From Deroplatys truncata (Eukaryota; Arthropoda; Insecta; Mantodea; Mantidae): a DNA stretch of 64,000 nt. The first letter of the stretch is position 1. The number at the start of each line of letters is the position of its first letter. Made by a program: the position numbers and the translations under genes. A model generated the notes under the pieces. It was not told the DNA's origin. It saw only the letters and a program-made list of their open reading frames with translations, and did no database searches. The stretch is taken from positions 22,225,001 through 22,289,000 of the forward strand of contig CM060979.1 in the NCBI GenBank assembly GCA_030765065.1, read 5' to 3'. Below, piece by piece: positions 42,956-54,487 of this stretch.

Positions 42956-43931
42956 TGAGGCAGTATTTTTAACACTTAAATAATTTCAGTCTAGTTATAT
43001 AACATGTAAATTCAATAACAGCCCACCTTGAAGCAATATGTGTATGTAATAATTTGTAAAATGTATGCAACAGTCATTGCATATGCTTATATTATTGTAA
43101 ACATGTTCAATAATGTTATGTGAATGCATTACGTAATTTAATAATGTAGGAGCTGTGAGAAATAGTTTAAAAGTTGCTAACAATGAGGTAACAATGAGGT
43201 AACCTTGAGGAAATAATGAGTTTGAGGGTTTAAATGTTACTTGTGATTCTTGGAAGCATTGATGTAATTTTTGTGAGAGTTTATAAAAATAGCCAACCAA
43301 CAACCAGAAAAAGCTTTAGTTAAATGAAGGTATTCTATTGGACTAGGATTAGCCAATCAGAGACTTAAAATACAGAAATTTACAAGTTTAGATGGTTGAA
43401 ATCAATTCAGTTGCCTCCAAACAGTGCTCATAACCAGACGTGTTGCTTCTAGACAGTGATCATAACCAGAAGCGCGATGTGTCCTCGAGAAATTAATTAC
43501 GTATTCGTGTGAGACAAAAATAGTATACTTGTTAAAAAGTGCAAGTATTAAATAAAAGAATCTCACAGCTCTCGATATCAGTGAACTGGTATTTAAATTG
43601 TGTCAAGGATTAATAAAAAGGAGTGAATTAAACTTTAAATCTGTGTAAGCCTACATTCTTGTCGTATCACAACCCTGCCAAGACTTCCATGTCTCTAACA
43701 ATAATACTGACGCAGCCGAGGCAAACATAAATATAATATTTAAAGAAACAGTAAAAATACATTTGGGGCGAAGGCTACCGGAAACTGTTTACTATACGTG
43801 CGGTTGCAACGAATTTCAAGTACGGCTACCCAACAGTTGAAATATAAGACAACTCGTTCAATACAAACTACTTCAAATTGACGCCCAAAGCGTGGTAAAA
43901 AAAAAATAACATAACAAACAATCATTTCCCA
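42956..43931 (+). mobile_element. Solo LTR, family 1
   Basis: It runs from TGAGGCAGTATTTTTAACAC to CATTTCCCA. Near the 3' end one primer-binding-site-like unit is present (CAAATTGACGCCCAAAGCGT). The flanks AGTT (42952-42955) and ACTT (43932-43935) differ by one base. A SINE begins about 14 bases downstream. Confidence 0.88.
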
Positions 43932-43944
43932 ACTTGTTGAAATT

Positions 43945-44418
43945 AGGTTATACAACGGAGGGCGACATCTCACCCACTGCGACCTACATAGATCTATTGT
44001 GAGTAACACATACACCAGGATGAAATGTAGCAACCACAGGAGGCTACAGGCAGCAAGAATACAGGTGCGCAGAAGTCCCTAACAGTTCCAGGCTCGAAGA
44101 CCCGCCCTACTACTGGAGATGGCTAGAGTGGACGATAAACGATCCGTCGACCAAGCTGCCTTCTAGTGTCCACGAGAAGTATTCATTCCTTTGTGCAAGC
44201 ATCCGTGTCACGAAACCTAAAAACACACCAGAGTGATGAGAAGGAAACGGAATGAAAGGGAAATGACGGAAAGAAAATCGTGGTAGATGAGAAACCACCC
44301 CAGCAATCGCCTAACGACCAGAGAAAACCGCAAAAAACCTAAGGTCAGAGTGGTCGATCGACGGGAATCGAAACCGTGACTTTCCGAATGCCAGCTCACA
44401 CGAGCCATCTCGCTCGGT
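43945..44418 (-). mobile_element. Long tRNA-derived SINE (type 2)
   Basis: Minus-strand head CCGAGCGAGATGGCTCGTGT and B box CGGTTTCGATTCCCG. The body includes CATTCCGTTTCCTTCTCATC, and the end CCCTCCGTTGTATAACC is at 43945-43960. Confidence 0.88.
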
Positions 44419-45271
44419 AATTGTTAAACTAAATGTACTAAACAATGGGTGAAACAATGTTATGGAATGTCTTTTATGAGTAAAAGTTTAGGTGTTAATC
44501 GGAGTCCTCGGTAACAGCATGGCACCCAGCTCGAAAACAGAAGTGGTGTTATCGCTTGAATCATCTTGCAGGTTTATAACCAGTCTCTATAACTTTGTCG
44601 CACAGACGCACCAGTTGCTTCCAAGGTTAATTTAATGGCATCCTTAACAATAACGCTTAAACAAAAAGTTAAATAAATCAAGTTTTTTGCCCACTTTTAT
44701 GGTCTTCGCTACTTCTATGTTTCATTACACTGCTCTGACCTACTATGCACTCAATGAAATTATGATCGCGACATAGCAATACTGATTACCACGACCGTTG
44801 CTTCGCTCCAGTAAACAACGCGGGAATACCGTTGTCTGCATGGTCATAATAATAAGCGGAAGATAATTACTTCAGTTATGTTTAAATGTATCCATTATTA
44901 AAATACTATGATTATTCACCGTCTGTATTATTTGAAGTACAAAATGGGCGATAATACATACAGTGCAGTAATTAACTATTTTTATTCGCTTGAAAGGTGT
45001 GCTGCGGTGGTGTCGTGTGCATTTGTTTATACCAGGATCCTTTGTGGGGCTGGGTGGAGTATGTAATTTTCACTATAGACGAGCAAAATGTAACACTTTT
45101 CACCAGTACCGCCTTAATTGTCTCGAGACTGCAGAAGAACTTATTGAAACTTCTACGTTATTAGAAACAGATTCCAGAAAAAGAGTTGAAGACTAATGTA
45201 CACAGTGTTATTTAACATTGAAGTTATCGTAGATTTTGTTTCATCCAACGTTAGCTGTAACATTGCACTAA
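44419..45271. other. No gene recognised
   Basis: A plus-strand frame at 44990-45196 (68 codons) is open but has no recognisable motif. Nothing repeats within the window. Confidence 0.4.
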
Positions 45272-45275
45272 ACTT

Positions 45276-45652
45276 TGAAGAAGGTTTGTTGCTTCACGTA
45301 TGCAAAGCCAATTTGAAGTAGGAGTTGTATTGTAGTTCAACTGTTGGGGAGCCGAACTTGAAGTAGTTGCAACCGCACGTATGGTAAAAAGTTTCCGGTA
45401 GCTTTCGCCCCCAAATGTGCTTTCCGGTGGCCTTTGCTCCAAATTTAAAAAAATATTAACTTTGTAATTTTGACTGCTTCTTTAGATATTATATATTTAT
45501 GTTTGCCTCGGCTGCGTCAGTATTTATATTTTTTTTAGAGACATGAATGTCTTAGCAGGGAGTGGTGCGACTGAAGAATGCAGGCTTACACAGATTATAA
45601 TTTTACTTCACTCCTTTTATTAATGCTTGACACTATTTAAATAACACTTCAC

Positions 45653-45700
<48 letters not shown>

Positions 45701-46283
45701 AGAGAGCTGTGAGATTTTTTTTATTAATTACTCGCAGTTTTTAATACGTAAACTATTTTTTTCTCACACAAAATACGTATTAAATTTCTCGAGAAGACAT
45801 CTCGCGTGCGGTTAGGAACACTGTCTACTAGCAACTGACTTCTGAATTTGTAAATTTTGCTCCATTTTAGTTTCTGATTGGCCAATCCTAGTCCAATAGA
45901 ATACCCTCATTTAACTAAAGCTTTTTCTGGTTGTTGATTGGCTATTTTATAAACTGTTACAAAAATTACATTATTGCTTCCAAGAACCACAAATAGCATT
46001 AAACTTTCAAATTCATTATTGCCTCAAGGTTACCTCATTGTTACCGCATTATTAGGAATTTTTAACCTATTATTCTCACAGCCCCTACATTATTAAATTA
46101 CGTAATACATTTACATAACATTATTACACATGTATACAATAATATAAACATATACAATGACTGTAATATACACTTTGTATATATTGTTACATACACATAT
46201 TGCTTTAAGGCGGGCTATTATTGAATTTATATATATTATATAATTAGACTGAAAATCATTTAAGTGTTAAAAATACTGCCTCA
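45276..46283 (-). mobile_element. Solo LTR, family 1, with perfect target duplication
   Basis: Minus orientation, 1008 bp, TG...CA ends, flanked by ACTT on both sides (45272-45275 and 46284-46287). The 3' end has one PBS-like unit (CTTCAAATTGGCTTTGCATA) before CTTCTTCA. A (GA)n expansion occurs within it. Confidence 0.95.
45656..45708. repeat. (GA)n microsatellite inside the LTR
   Basis: About 50 bp of GA repeats, where sibling LTRs have only CTCTCTATATC or CTCTCTCTATATC on the other strand. Confidence 0.92.
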
Positions 46284-46365
46284 ACTTTGCTGTGTTAAAG
46301 CGTTTAACAGGTGGAGAATGGCTGCCGCAAAGCAAGCTGTGACGCAGAGTTACTGTATTTGGAGG

Positions 46366-46700
46366 TTTTGAACGCCATGCCTAACCGAAAAGGAGTCTAC
46401 GTTATAATGAATTTGAAAATCTGAAAAATGATGACTTTTTAAAGCGATACAGGATGTTCAAAGTGGTCGCCAGAAGGGCTGTAGAGGAAATACGAGAGAG
46501 GTTAAAATACTACCAACAGAAATATGCCTCTTTCTCCTATGCTAAAGTGCAAAGTACTTTTGACATTGTATGCTACTGGCACTTTTATTTGAAGATAAGT
46601 TGATAGCTCTGGAATTTTCAAAGCTACCGTTTGTGGATTTATCTGAAAGGTTTCCGAAGCAATTACTTCAAGAAGCAACCATTAGTTTTGCTGGGGTCTG
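46366..46700 (+). pseudogene. PIF/Harbinger transposase N-terminal remnant
   Basis: Plus-strand frames read YNEFENLKNDDFLKRYRMFK, then VVARRAVEEIRERLKY (about 46400-46500), and after decayed sequence GIFKATVCGFI, a stop, and KVSEAITSRSN (about 46610-46670). The order is that of PIF/Harbinger (HARBI1-like) transposases: N-terminal FLxRYRM segment, then the helix-turn-helix xSKATVxxxxxKVSxAI. The catalytic DDE domain is missing; the sequence passes directly into the oppositely oriented Myb/SANT remnant. No terminal repeat or 3-bp duplication was identified. Confidence 0.82.
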
Positions 46701-46724
46701 TTGAATCCTCAATAAGTAACAAAA

Positions 46725-46945
46725 CACCTTCACCCACTTTATTTTCAATGTAGTGTCCACCAGCAGTTATAAATAATTCTAAACGCTCTTCGCACCTAAC
46801 GGTTTTGGTGCTGCGTTTTATGTTAGCCTAAAATTGCCGCAGTTGCTTACTGGGCCTGGGAGAAACTCGTGCTTTGCAATTAAATTCCTCTCGGATCTTT
46901 TCCCAGGCTACATCCATCTCCTGTAATTTAAGTCTTTTCTGCACT
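46725..46945 (-). pseudogene. Myb/SANT-like DNA-binding protein remnant of Harbinger
   Basis: On the minus strand one frame reads KRLKLQEMDVAWEKIREEFN, then CKARVSPRPSKQLRQF, a stop, ANIKRSTKTVRCEERLELFI and TAGGHYIENKVGEGVLL. The tryptophan and the WEKIxxEFN...RxxKQLxxxxxNIK pattern are typical of the Myb/SANT-like proteins that insect Harbinger elements encode beside their transposase. The single internal stop and the nearness of the transposase remnant, on the opposite strand, support one internally deleted element. It would bind the element ends and carry the transposase into the nucleus. Confidence 0.8.
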
Positions 46946-47191
46946 CGATAATTCCTCTATACTTAGTAACTAGCTCTATAATTAACGCTTTTTCGAACGA
47001 TGAAAAATTACATCCGCTGTATCTAGATTTTCAGTTAATATCGCGATTCTAATATAAAAAATCTGATGTGACACATTCAAATGGCTTCTCTACTCTCCAT
47101 CGTTTATTTGTGGGTATACAAACTATTATTACTAAACACTATTTTCTATCCACTAAATTTTAATCCAAATAAGCTTTTGCAGAAATAGCTA

Positions 47192-48472
47192 TTAGGGCGG
47201 GTAGAAAAGTAACGCACAATTTTTTTGCCTTGGTATTGCAGCTGGAATGTTGCAATTTCACACAGATAATGTTTGAAGTTTTCACTACAGAGGGTATTTT
47301 TTGTTTCATGTGCAGATCTTGCGAGAGAAGCGTGTACTACGCAACAAAGATGGCGCGCATGTTACTGTCGTCCACGTGTGAAGAGCAGAGAGGTATGGTC
47401 AGATATTTGCGGGACAAAGGACATAAATCTAGTGAAGTTCACAGGGACATGCGTGGCGTATATGGGGATGATTGTATGGACCGTAGCAATGTCTCCAGGT
47501 GGTGTGCATTCTTCCTAGAGGGGCATGTGAACATTAGTGATTTGCCATGTTCCAGGAGACCGGTAGCAGCTGCAACCCCGCAGAATGTCAGGGGCATTGA
47601 GGCGGCAACTGCGAACCTTATCGCAACAGTTCAACATTTCCTATGATATTGTTCATGACACGTTGAAATTTCGTAAAGTTAGTGCTCGCTGGGTGTCTAA
47701 GAACCTGACAGACAACCACAAGGGCTAACGAATGATGACGAGCTTGGATCACCTAACGCGGTACACCGCAGATTCCTTTCTGAAAGGAATCGTCACTGGT
47801 GATGAGTCGTGGGCATACCACTACACGCCCGAAACCAAGCAGGCAAGCGTGGAGTGGAGGCATGCTGGTTCCCCAGTGAAGAACAAATTCAAAGTGACTC
47901 AACTTGCTAGGGAAGTGCTTGTGACGTTGTTCTGGGATAAGCATGGTGTTGTATTGGTGGACTTTGCTGAAGACAGGGCCACTGTGAATGCTGCAGCCTA
48001 CATGAAAACTTTGGTGAAGCTGCGTCGTGCCCTTCGTGACAAACGCCACATGAATGCTGACGATGTCAAAATTCTTCACGGCAATGATCGCCCCATGTTG
48101 CTGCTGTTATTCCTCAGAAAATCACCAAATTTGGTTAAGAGATGCTCCAGCACCAACCATACAGTCCGGACTTTGCACCATCGGACGTTCATCTGTTTGG
48201 TCTCATGAAGAAATTCCTGGCCGGCCAACGCTTTGCGACAGATGCGGAAGTAAAATCAGCAGTCCGCAGATGGCTATACTCCAAGGAAACGGACTTCTAC
48301 GACAGGGCATATTGAAACTGGTATCACGATGGGAGAAATGTGTTGAGAAACTTGGTGACTATGTGGAAAAGCAGATAAAATGTGTTAGTCCATTTGTGAT
48401 TTTTGTTGCTGTTTTAACTATTAAGCTTTCACGTAAAAGAATTATTGTGCGTTACTTTTCGATCCGCCCTCG
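47192..48472 (+). mobile_element. Mariner element with TIRs and TA duplication
   Basis: The left TIR is TTAGGGCGGGTAGAAAAGTA and the right the complement of CGAGGGCGGATCGAAAAGTA, both continuing ACGCACAA. TA at 47190-47191 and 48473-48474 restores the host HINE phrase AGCTACATTACACATTTCG exactly. Length is 1281 bp. Confidence 0.95.
47353..48400 (+). pseudogene. Mariner transposase (DD34D type), second Asp changed to Gly
   Basis: It begins MLLSSTCEEQRGMVRYLRDK with the mariner helix-turn-helix (EVHRDMRGVYGDDCMDRSNV, about 47430-47490) and SRRPVAAATP. A frameshift lies near 47615-47630; then QQFNISYDIVHDTL, a stop after DNHKG, first Asp in VTGDESWAYHYTPETK (about 47790-47835), LVTLFWDKHGVVLVDF, KILHGNDRPM (about 48070-48095) where the usual HDN is HGN so the second catalytic Asp is Gly, then a stop in FG*E, third Asp in SPDFAPSDVHLFG (about 48165-48200), and after another shift KLVSRWEKCVEKLGDYVEKQ. 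It is dead by both catalytic substitution and frame damage. Confidence 0.93.
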
Positions 48473-49137
48473 TACATTACACATTTCGTTATAGATAAAA
48501 ATGTTTAAGAACTGGACGCTATACGCTGGCCTTAAAATTTAATACTGTTTCCATGCAATCGCAAGTACGGACTGAAAATTGACAGGAATTTAAAAGAATG
48601 GCTAAATATTGAACAATTCGAGCCACTAATAACATATCTCGGAAATGGTTGATGTCATAATTAAAGTTGTTGGAAATAAATTGGGAGTTTTAAAGAGATA
48701 TAAATTTTTTGTGTAGTACGTTTTCGTCTACTGCTTAACGGTTACCAATTATACAAGACTACACAAAACTCCTTCCGATTGAAGACGACTTCACAAGCTA
48801 TTCCCGAAAATTGAAGATGTACATTTTATTCGTCATGTAAATGTGTTTAATAGATGGTATTTTAATCAAAATCGTTAGAGCAACTTTTCAGAAAATAAAC
48901 AATTTCGAAAACTGTTCATGTAAAGGGTAGTTTCGGGTGGGGAAGCTTCTTAAAAATATTGGTGTAGCATCTTTAGAAGGTACTGGTCCTAAATACCAAG
49001 CTTGGTATTTAGTCGACATTTCGTTTCTGAGTTATGCTGTTAAAAGACACGCACATGGACATTTTTCAAAAAAATGTTTTATTTTTGGATTCAGGAGGCC
49101 TCAAAACATGTATTTCCGGTGAAATATCGATATAGAA

Positions 49138-49678
49138 AAGTGCCTCTGTCAGGATAAGGTAGATGATTATCGAGCATTAAAGAGTCTAAGAAAAAGAGAT
49201 GAAACATAGGAAGGAAAAAGGTCGTATGTTTTACGAGTTGTCAGTACTGTAGGATGATTTCAGTAACGGCTCTTCTCTGTTAGTTCCACATGACGCGCTA
49301 AAATGCAAATGTTACTGTGTGTTCTGTTTGCCAATGTCGTCGATGGCTGCAGCTTTTGTAATCACGTGAACGTTGTTTCGGCTTCACGTTATAAATTATA
49401 TGTTTATTCTAGTAGCGTCTCTCCGCCCTTGTCGGCAAATGTTAGTCCTGTGTGTGTTTCCCATATGGTTTTGGTTGGGAGTCAAGGGCCTCTGGGATTG
49501 GGGACGTTTACCTACGTCTAATGCGCTTAGCCACAGAGGGCGTATATGTTACATTGATGATATAGATATCAAAACCTAACCTATCACTTGCAAACATACA
49601 ACTTGGATGTAAGATTTTTCTGTAATAGGGCAATATTAAAAGTCAACAAGCAATTACTTCAATAAGGTAATGCAACTT
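49138..49678. other. No gene recognised
   Basis: A plus-strand frame at 49303-49521 (72 codons, hydrophobic and Val-rich) is open but matches nothing I know. The sequence may be unique. Confidence 0.4.
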
Positions 49679-50016
49679 TTTACTTTCTCTACCACGTACA
49701 TAGGTGGAGAAGGTATATAATTCCACCAAAATATTCAATACCGAGATTTCACTGGAAATATATGTTTACAGGTCTTCTGAACCCCTAAAGAAGCATTCTT
49801 AGCAAAAGGTGCATGTTATGTGTGTGTTTGTGTCTGTCTCAAACGCGAAAAATCGTATACCTGATATTTAAGTTCAGTATCTTCCCAAAATACGACATGA
49901 AGATCTTCAGAAAAATCACCCCCTCCCCAAATCTTTACATGAACGGTTTTTTAAAATTTTTATTTTCTAAAAAATTTCTCTAATGATTTTGATTAAAACA
50001 TCATATGCTTAAGGTA

Positions 50017-50836
50017 TAGGGTAGTTAAGTTATATTCGAACCCACTCGCGGCCTCTCTCTACTGCGCGAGGCAGCCGGCGGTCACCGGGAAAATTACGCC
50101 GGCAGAGGCGGACTAAAATCCTTATCTTATAATAGAAGCTGGAAATGTTGACCTTCTGCTCTCAAACAGGCAGCATATCTCGTGTAAATATTCTCGCTCA
50201 CTCTCCGAAGCTCAGCAGCAGCAGCAGCAGGAATTCTTGTGATTTCTTGCACAATGCTTTCTCTAAGTTCCTGAAGTGTGCGAGGATTGGAACGATATAC
50301 TTTGTCTTTTAAAGAACCCCATAAATAAAAATCAAAATCGGTAAGTCAGGAGAACAAGGGGGCCATAAATCAACACTAATTATTCTGTCATCAAACACCT
50401 CTCTTATTACATGTAATGATTCGGCAGCCGTATGTGTTGTTGCAGAATCTTGCTGGAACCAACCATACGATTTCTCTTCTTCTGTCAAGCGATTGCAAAA
50501 TGACCTCAGAATTAACCTCTCATATCGCTCTGCATTTATTGTTTCATCAAAGAATATAGGCCCTATTATTCTTCTAGCATTTATCGCACACCACACTTCA
50601 ATTTTCTGATCATAATGAGGCGTTTCATCACAAGAATTCCTGCTGCTGGACTTTGGAGAGTCAGTGAGAATATTTACAGGAGATATGCTGCCTGTTTGAG
50701 AGCAGAAGGTCAACATTTGCAATTATAAGGTAAGTATTTTAGTCCGCCTCTGCCAGCGTAATTTCCCCGGCGACTGCCGGCTGTCTCGCGCAGTAGAGAG
50801 AGGCCGCGAGTGGGTTCGAATATAATAACTACCTTA
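50017..50836. mobile_element. Palindromic DDE transposon derivative inside a HINE
   Basis: The left end TAGGGTAGTTAAGTTATATT and the right end complement TAAGGTAGTTATTATATTCG are the same transposon terminus. TA flanks both ends, and removing the element restores the host phrase CTTAAGGTATTTGCGTAA. The left arm carries most of a transposase C-terminal half; the right arm repeats only its last 100 bp. Same family as 9686-10615. Confidence 0.9.
50130..50625 (-). pseudogene. DDE_3 transposase C-terminal half in palindrome
   Basis: The minus strand reads PHYDQKIEVWCAINARRIIG (the VWCA segment just after the first catalytic Asp), PIFFDETINAERYERLILRS, second Asp in SYGWFQQDSATTHTAAES, then DRIISVDLWPPCSPDLPILI, where a frame change hides the third Asp (the other frame reads DFYLWG-like FDFYLWGSLKDKVY), and the C-terminus. 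The right arm (50626-50730, plus) repeats the end, IPAAGLWRVSENIYR and CLRAEGQHL. A CAG/CTG run of 5 units occurs at about 50214-50230. Confidence 0.87.
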
Positions 50837-51198
50837 TATTTGCGTAACAAATTCAATTTATACCTTTTCTGGGAATAACCTGTGAAGGCCTCTTCATTCG
50901 GAATGACTTTTGTGTAATTCATAAACTGTAAGAGATAGACAAAAACTTAGTGCACAGAAAATGTAGATCTGGTGAAAGTAAAAATTTATGCCAAATAAAC
51001 TTTCTTGTGTCGTTCAACATTTCCGAGGTAATGCTTGTTATTTTATTTGAATTTTGAAATACTTATACTTTTCTCAATCGCCAAATGTTCTTTTTTTCTC
51101 CTGGTCATGCAAAGAGAACCGAATTTCAAAGCCATGACATAGCGACCTGTTTTTACAAGATTCGACTATCGCTTAAGCCTATGTATCCACAAGGAAGT

Positions 51199-52132
51199 TA
51201 TGGCAGTATTTTTAACACTTAAATGATTTCAGTCAAATAATATAATATATAAATTCAATAACAGCCCGCTTTAAAGCAATATGTGTATGTAACAAAATAT
51301 AAAAAAGTGTATATTTCAGTCATTGTACATGTTTATATTATTGTATACATGTGTAATAATGTTATGTGAATGTATTAGGTACGTAATTTAATAATATAGG
51401 AGCTGTGAGAAAAATAGGTTAAAAGTTTCTAACAATGAGGTAACAATGAGGCAACCTTGAGGCAATAATATATTTAAAAGTTTAATAATGCTACTTGTGA
51501 TCCTTGTAAGCAATAAAGTAATTTTGTGACAGTTTATAAAATAGCTAATCAACAACCAGCAAAAGCTTTATTTAAATGAAGGTATTCTATTGGACTAGGA
51601 TTAGCCAATTAGAAACTAAAATGGAGCAAAATTTACAAATTCAGTAGTCAGTTGCTAGCAGACAGTGTTCCTAACCGGACGCGAGAAGCGTCCTCGAGAA
51701 ATTTAATACGTGTTCAGTGTGAGAAGAAAATAGTTTACCTGTTATAAAGTGCAAGTAATTAATAAAAAAATCTCTCAGCTCTCTCTCTATATCAGTGAAG
51801 TGTTATTTAAATCGTGTCAAGCATTAATAAAAGGAGTGAAGTAAAATTATAATCTGTGTAAGCCTGCATTCTTCAGTCGCACCACTCCCTGCTAAATACT
51901 GACGCAGCCGAGGCAAGTATAAATATATAATATTTAAAGAAACAGTCAAATTACAAAGTTAATATTTTTTTTAAACATTTGGGGCGAAGGCTACCGAAAA
52001 CGTTTTACCATACGTGCGGTTGCAACTACTTCAAGTTCGGCTCCCCAACAGTCGAAATATAATATATCTTCTTCAAACTGGCTCTCAAAGCGTGGGACAA
52101 ATAGCAATACAACAAAACAACCCGTTTCTCAA
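51199..52132 (+). mobile_element. Solo LTR, family 1, with perfect target duplication
   Basis: 934 bp, flanked by AAGT on both sides (51195-51198, 52133-52136). The first bases are TATGGCAG instead of TGAGGCAG, and the 3' end is GTTTCTCA. Near the 3' end a PBS-like unit reads CTTCAAACTGGCTCTCAAAG then CGTGGGAC. The host is the HINE phrase CTACAAG...ATTAGC. Confidence 0.92.
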
Positions 52133-52299
52133 AGTATACATTCATAATCCATTTCTGAAAATGTTTATCTCGCTTAACATAAAGTAGATAGCAGAAAATA
52201 AACTCTTGTAATGATAGTTTGTTGAATAATGAGTAGAGAAAGTCATGTAAGACGTAACGTTTTGCTTTCTTTACTACCTACCTCAAGTAGGATGAGGAT

Positions 52300-52794
52300 G
52301 TATTTATCGGAGGGGGACACCTCGTGCACTGCGGCCACCTTGAATTATTGTGGCTACACCTCCCGGGAGGCAAGGATGAGGTGAAAGAGCTGTAGGAGAG
52401 CCCAGGTTCATAGGCAGATAGGCCCGCAGAGACGCATAGGAATCCCTAGTAGTTCAAGTTTGAACACCCGCGCACCAGTAAAAGCGAGGAATCCCAAGAG
52501 GCCGACGAGACGGGTCAACACGCCCTGGCAATCATGAGGAGAAACCTTTCCAATTCGCAAGCATCCACGCTACTACCAGCACCGCAGGTCCTGAAATGTT
52601 AAAAGGAGAAATGAAATGAAATGGAAATGGTGGGAAATGAGAAATCATGGTAGAATACCCAACCCGCATTCGCCTAGATGACCAGGGAAAACTAAGAAAA
52701 ACCCCATGGTCAGAGTAGGCGGTCACCGGGCATCGAATCCGCGACCTCCCGAATGCGGGCCGTTGTCGCCTGAGCCATCCCGCTCGGTCCTAGA
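52300..52794 (-). mobile_element. Long tRNA-derived SINE (type 2)
   Basis: Minus-strand head ACCGAGCGGGATGGCTCAGG (A box) and B box GCGGATTCGATGCCCGG, body with TTCATTTCTCCTTTTAACAT, and end TCCCCCTCCGATAAATAC. Confidence 0.9.
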
Positions 52795-53016
52795 GTAGAG
52801 AAAGTATTGCATTCCACCCAAATATTCACCGGAAATACATATTTTGAGACTTTTCCTGACGAAGAAAAAAACATTTTTAGAAAAAGGTCTGTGTGTGGCT
52901 GTCTGAAAGGCATAACTCAAAAACGAACAGTCGTTGAATACCAAACTTGTACAAGCTAAGCATCTGCCAAGGCTGCGACGGGAAGATTTTCAAGAAAATC
53001 CCTACACCCCAATTTA

Positions 53017-53918
53017 TTACTTTCTCTACTACGTATAGTAAGTAGGGGAAGTATTGTATTCCACCCAAAAATTCGATACCGAGATTTCACCGGAAATACA
53101 TGTTTTGAGATCCCCTGAATCCAAAAAAAGGATTTTAGGAAACATGTTGGTGTGTGTGTCTGTCTGTCTGTGAACAGCATAACTCGGAAACAAAGAGTCG
53201 GATAAACACCAAACTTAGTATTTAGGTTCAGTATCTTCCAGAGTTGCGACACGAAGGTTTTCAACAAAATCCCTTCACCCCAGATTACCCTTTACATGTA
53301 AGATTTTTCGAAAATTTTAATTTTCTCAAAAATGGCTCTAACGATTTTGATTAAAATATCATATGTTTAAGATATTTTCATGACAAATAAAATGTATATC
53401 TTGAATTTTCTGGGAATGTCTCCAAAAGTATTCTTCATTGTGAACGGCTTTTGGTAAACTGGTAAACCATAAAAGATAGACTAAATTTTACTACACAAAA
53501 CATGTAGATCGCGTTAAAATACACAATTTATGTCATATACATTTTTGTTGTTGAGTGAACCATTTTCGAGATATTGCTTGTTATTCCCTTAAATTTTTCA
53601 ATACTTATTTTCTCAAATGGGAATTCGTTGTTCATTTTTTGTCTTGGATATGCAAAGAGTATTAATCTGTGGCAAAGGGAATGGTGCTGCACCTAGCAAC
53701 CAGCTATTAAGAGATATGTATGTGCTTAAAGGCTACTGTATTTCCAAATTGTCGTTGTAAATATATATTCCCCTTACATCTACAAGAAAATTAGCAATAA
53801 GATAGAGTCTGCAAATGTTTATCTCGATTAACATGAAATAGATGGAGAATAAGCGTTTGTAAAAATAGTTTGTACAAGAGTAGAGAAAGTCATGTGAGTG
53901 TAACACATCAGATTTTTT
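53017..53918 (+). mobile_element. HINE-like element, subfamily A, full length, nested
   Basis: It runs from ATTACTTTCTCTACTACGTA to AACACATCAGATTTTTT. It is very similar to the copies at 40082 and 14164, including the 3' block with ATTCCCCTTACATCTACAAG. Confidence 0.93.
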
Positions 53919-54021
53919 CATATGAGTAGTTTTCGCTTTTCTTATTTTCTCAAAATGTCTCTAACATTCTTATTAAAATAGCATATATTTAAGATATTTG
54001 CATGACAAATAGAATTCATAT

Positions 54022-54487
54022 TGTGACTAAGGCGCAAGCTTATCTGGAAGCTGGCGCTGGGCAGTTGGAGGAGTAGAGATAAGTAGATACAGTATCGCTC
54101 TCGCCCAGCAGAAACATCAGAATCGCTAACGACAGATCGTCGGAATATTTGAAAGTTTCCCTTCTCACCGCCTCCAGATCATTCTAGAGTGTTCTGTGGA
54201 AAATTCCAGCCGCTACATAAGCCAGCTTGTTCGCGAGCGAAGATGTTCGTTAAGCGAATGAGTTGGTGAGAGCGTTTCTGGTGCGACATAAAGTGCGGTT
54301 CTACAAGTGAGTTGGCGACGACATTGAAACGTACAGTGAGTGCTGCTTCCGCGAGAGATTAGAGACGTCTTGTGTTCGCCTCCCCAGCAGGTGAGCCATT
54401 CGAAGAAGAGGCCGCGTCGTGCGTATTTCATTATGCCTCTATGTCGCAAATAAAGAGGAGTGACAGTGAGAACTGGACAGAGTCACT
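54022..54487 (+). mobile_element. Solo LTR, family 2, with perfect target duplication
   Basis: 466 bp from TGTGACTAAGGCGC to GGACAGAGTCACT, where the final A of the usual TCACA is T. ATAT flanks both sides (54018-54021, 54488-54491). It contains AGTGTTCTGTGGAA, TGTTCGCCTCCCCAG and an AATAAAGAGG polyadenylation-like signal. Confidence 0.9.

Larger units (their letters stand above)
47058..49137 (-). mobile_element. HINE-like element, subfamily B, split by a mariner
   Basis: It starts at ATCTGATGTGACACATTCAA, runs to GCAGAAATAGCTA (47191), resumes at CATTACACATTTCGTTATAG (48475) and continues through AAAATCGTTAGAGCAACTTT to GGTGAAATATCGATATAGAA, where the 5' tip is lost. Confidence 0.9.
49679..52262 (+). 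mobile_element. HINE-like element hosting a palindromic transposon and an LTR
   Basis: 5' end TTTACTTTCTCTACCACGTA (49679). It is interrupted after CATATGCTTAAGGTA (50016) and after TATCCACAAGGAAGT (51198), and ends with GAGTAGAGAAAGTCATGTAA at about 52250. The three pieces, about 340, 360 and 130 bp, follow the family order. Confidence 0.88.

Noticed and set aside
43740..44033. Minus-strand 97-codon open frame
   Set aside because: It spans the end of a solo LTR and the start of a SINE, so it cannot be an old gene.
47800..47820. Hammerhead ribozyme core (CTGATGAG-like)
   Set aside because: The TGATGAGTCG here is the GDES codons of a mariner transposase; no GAAA arm or paired stems follow.
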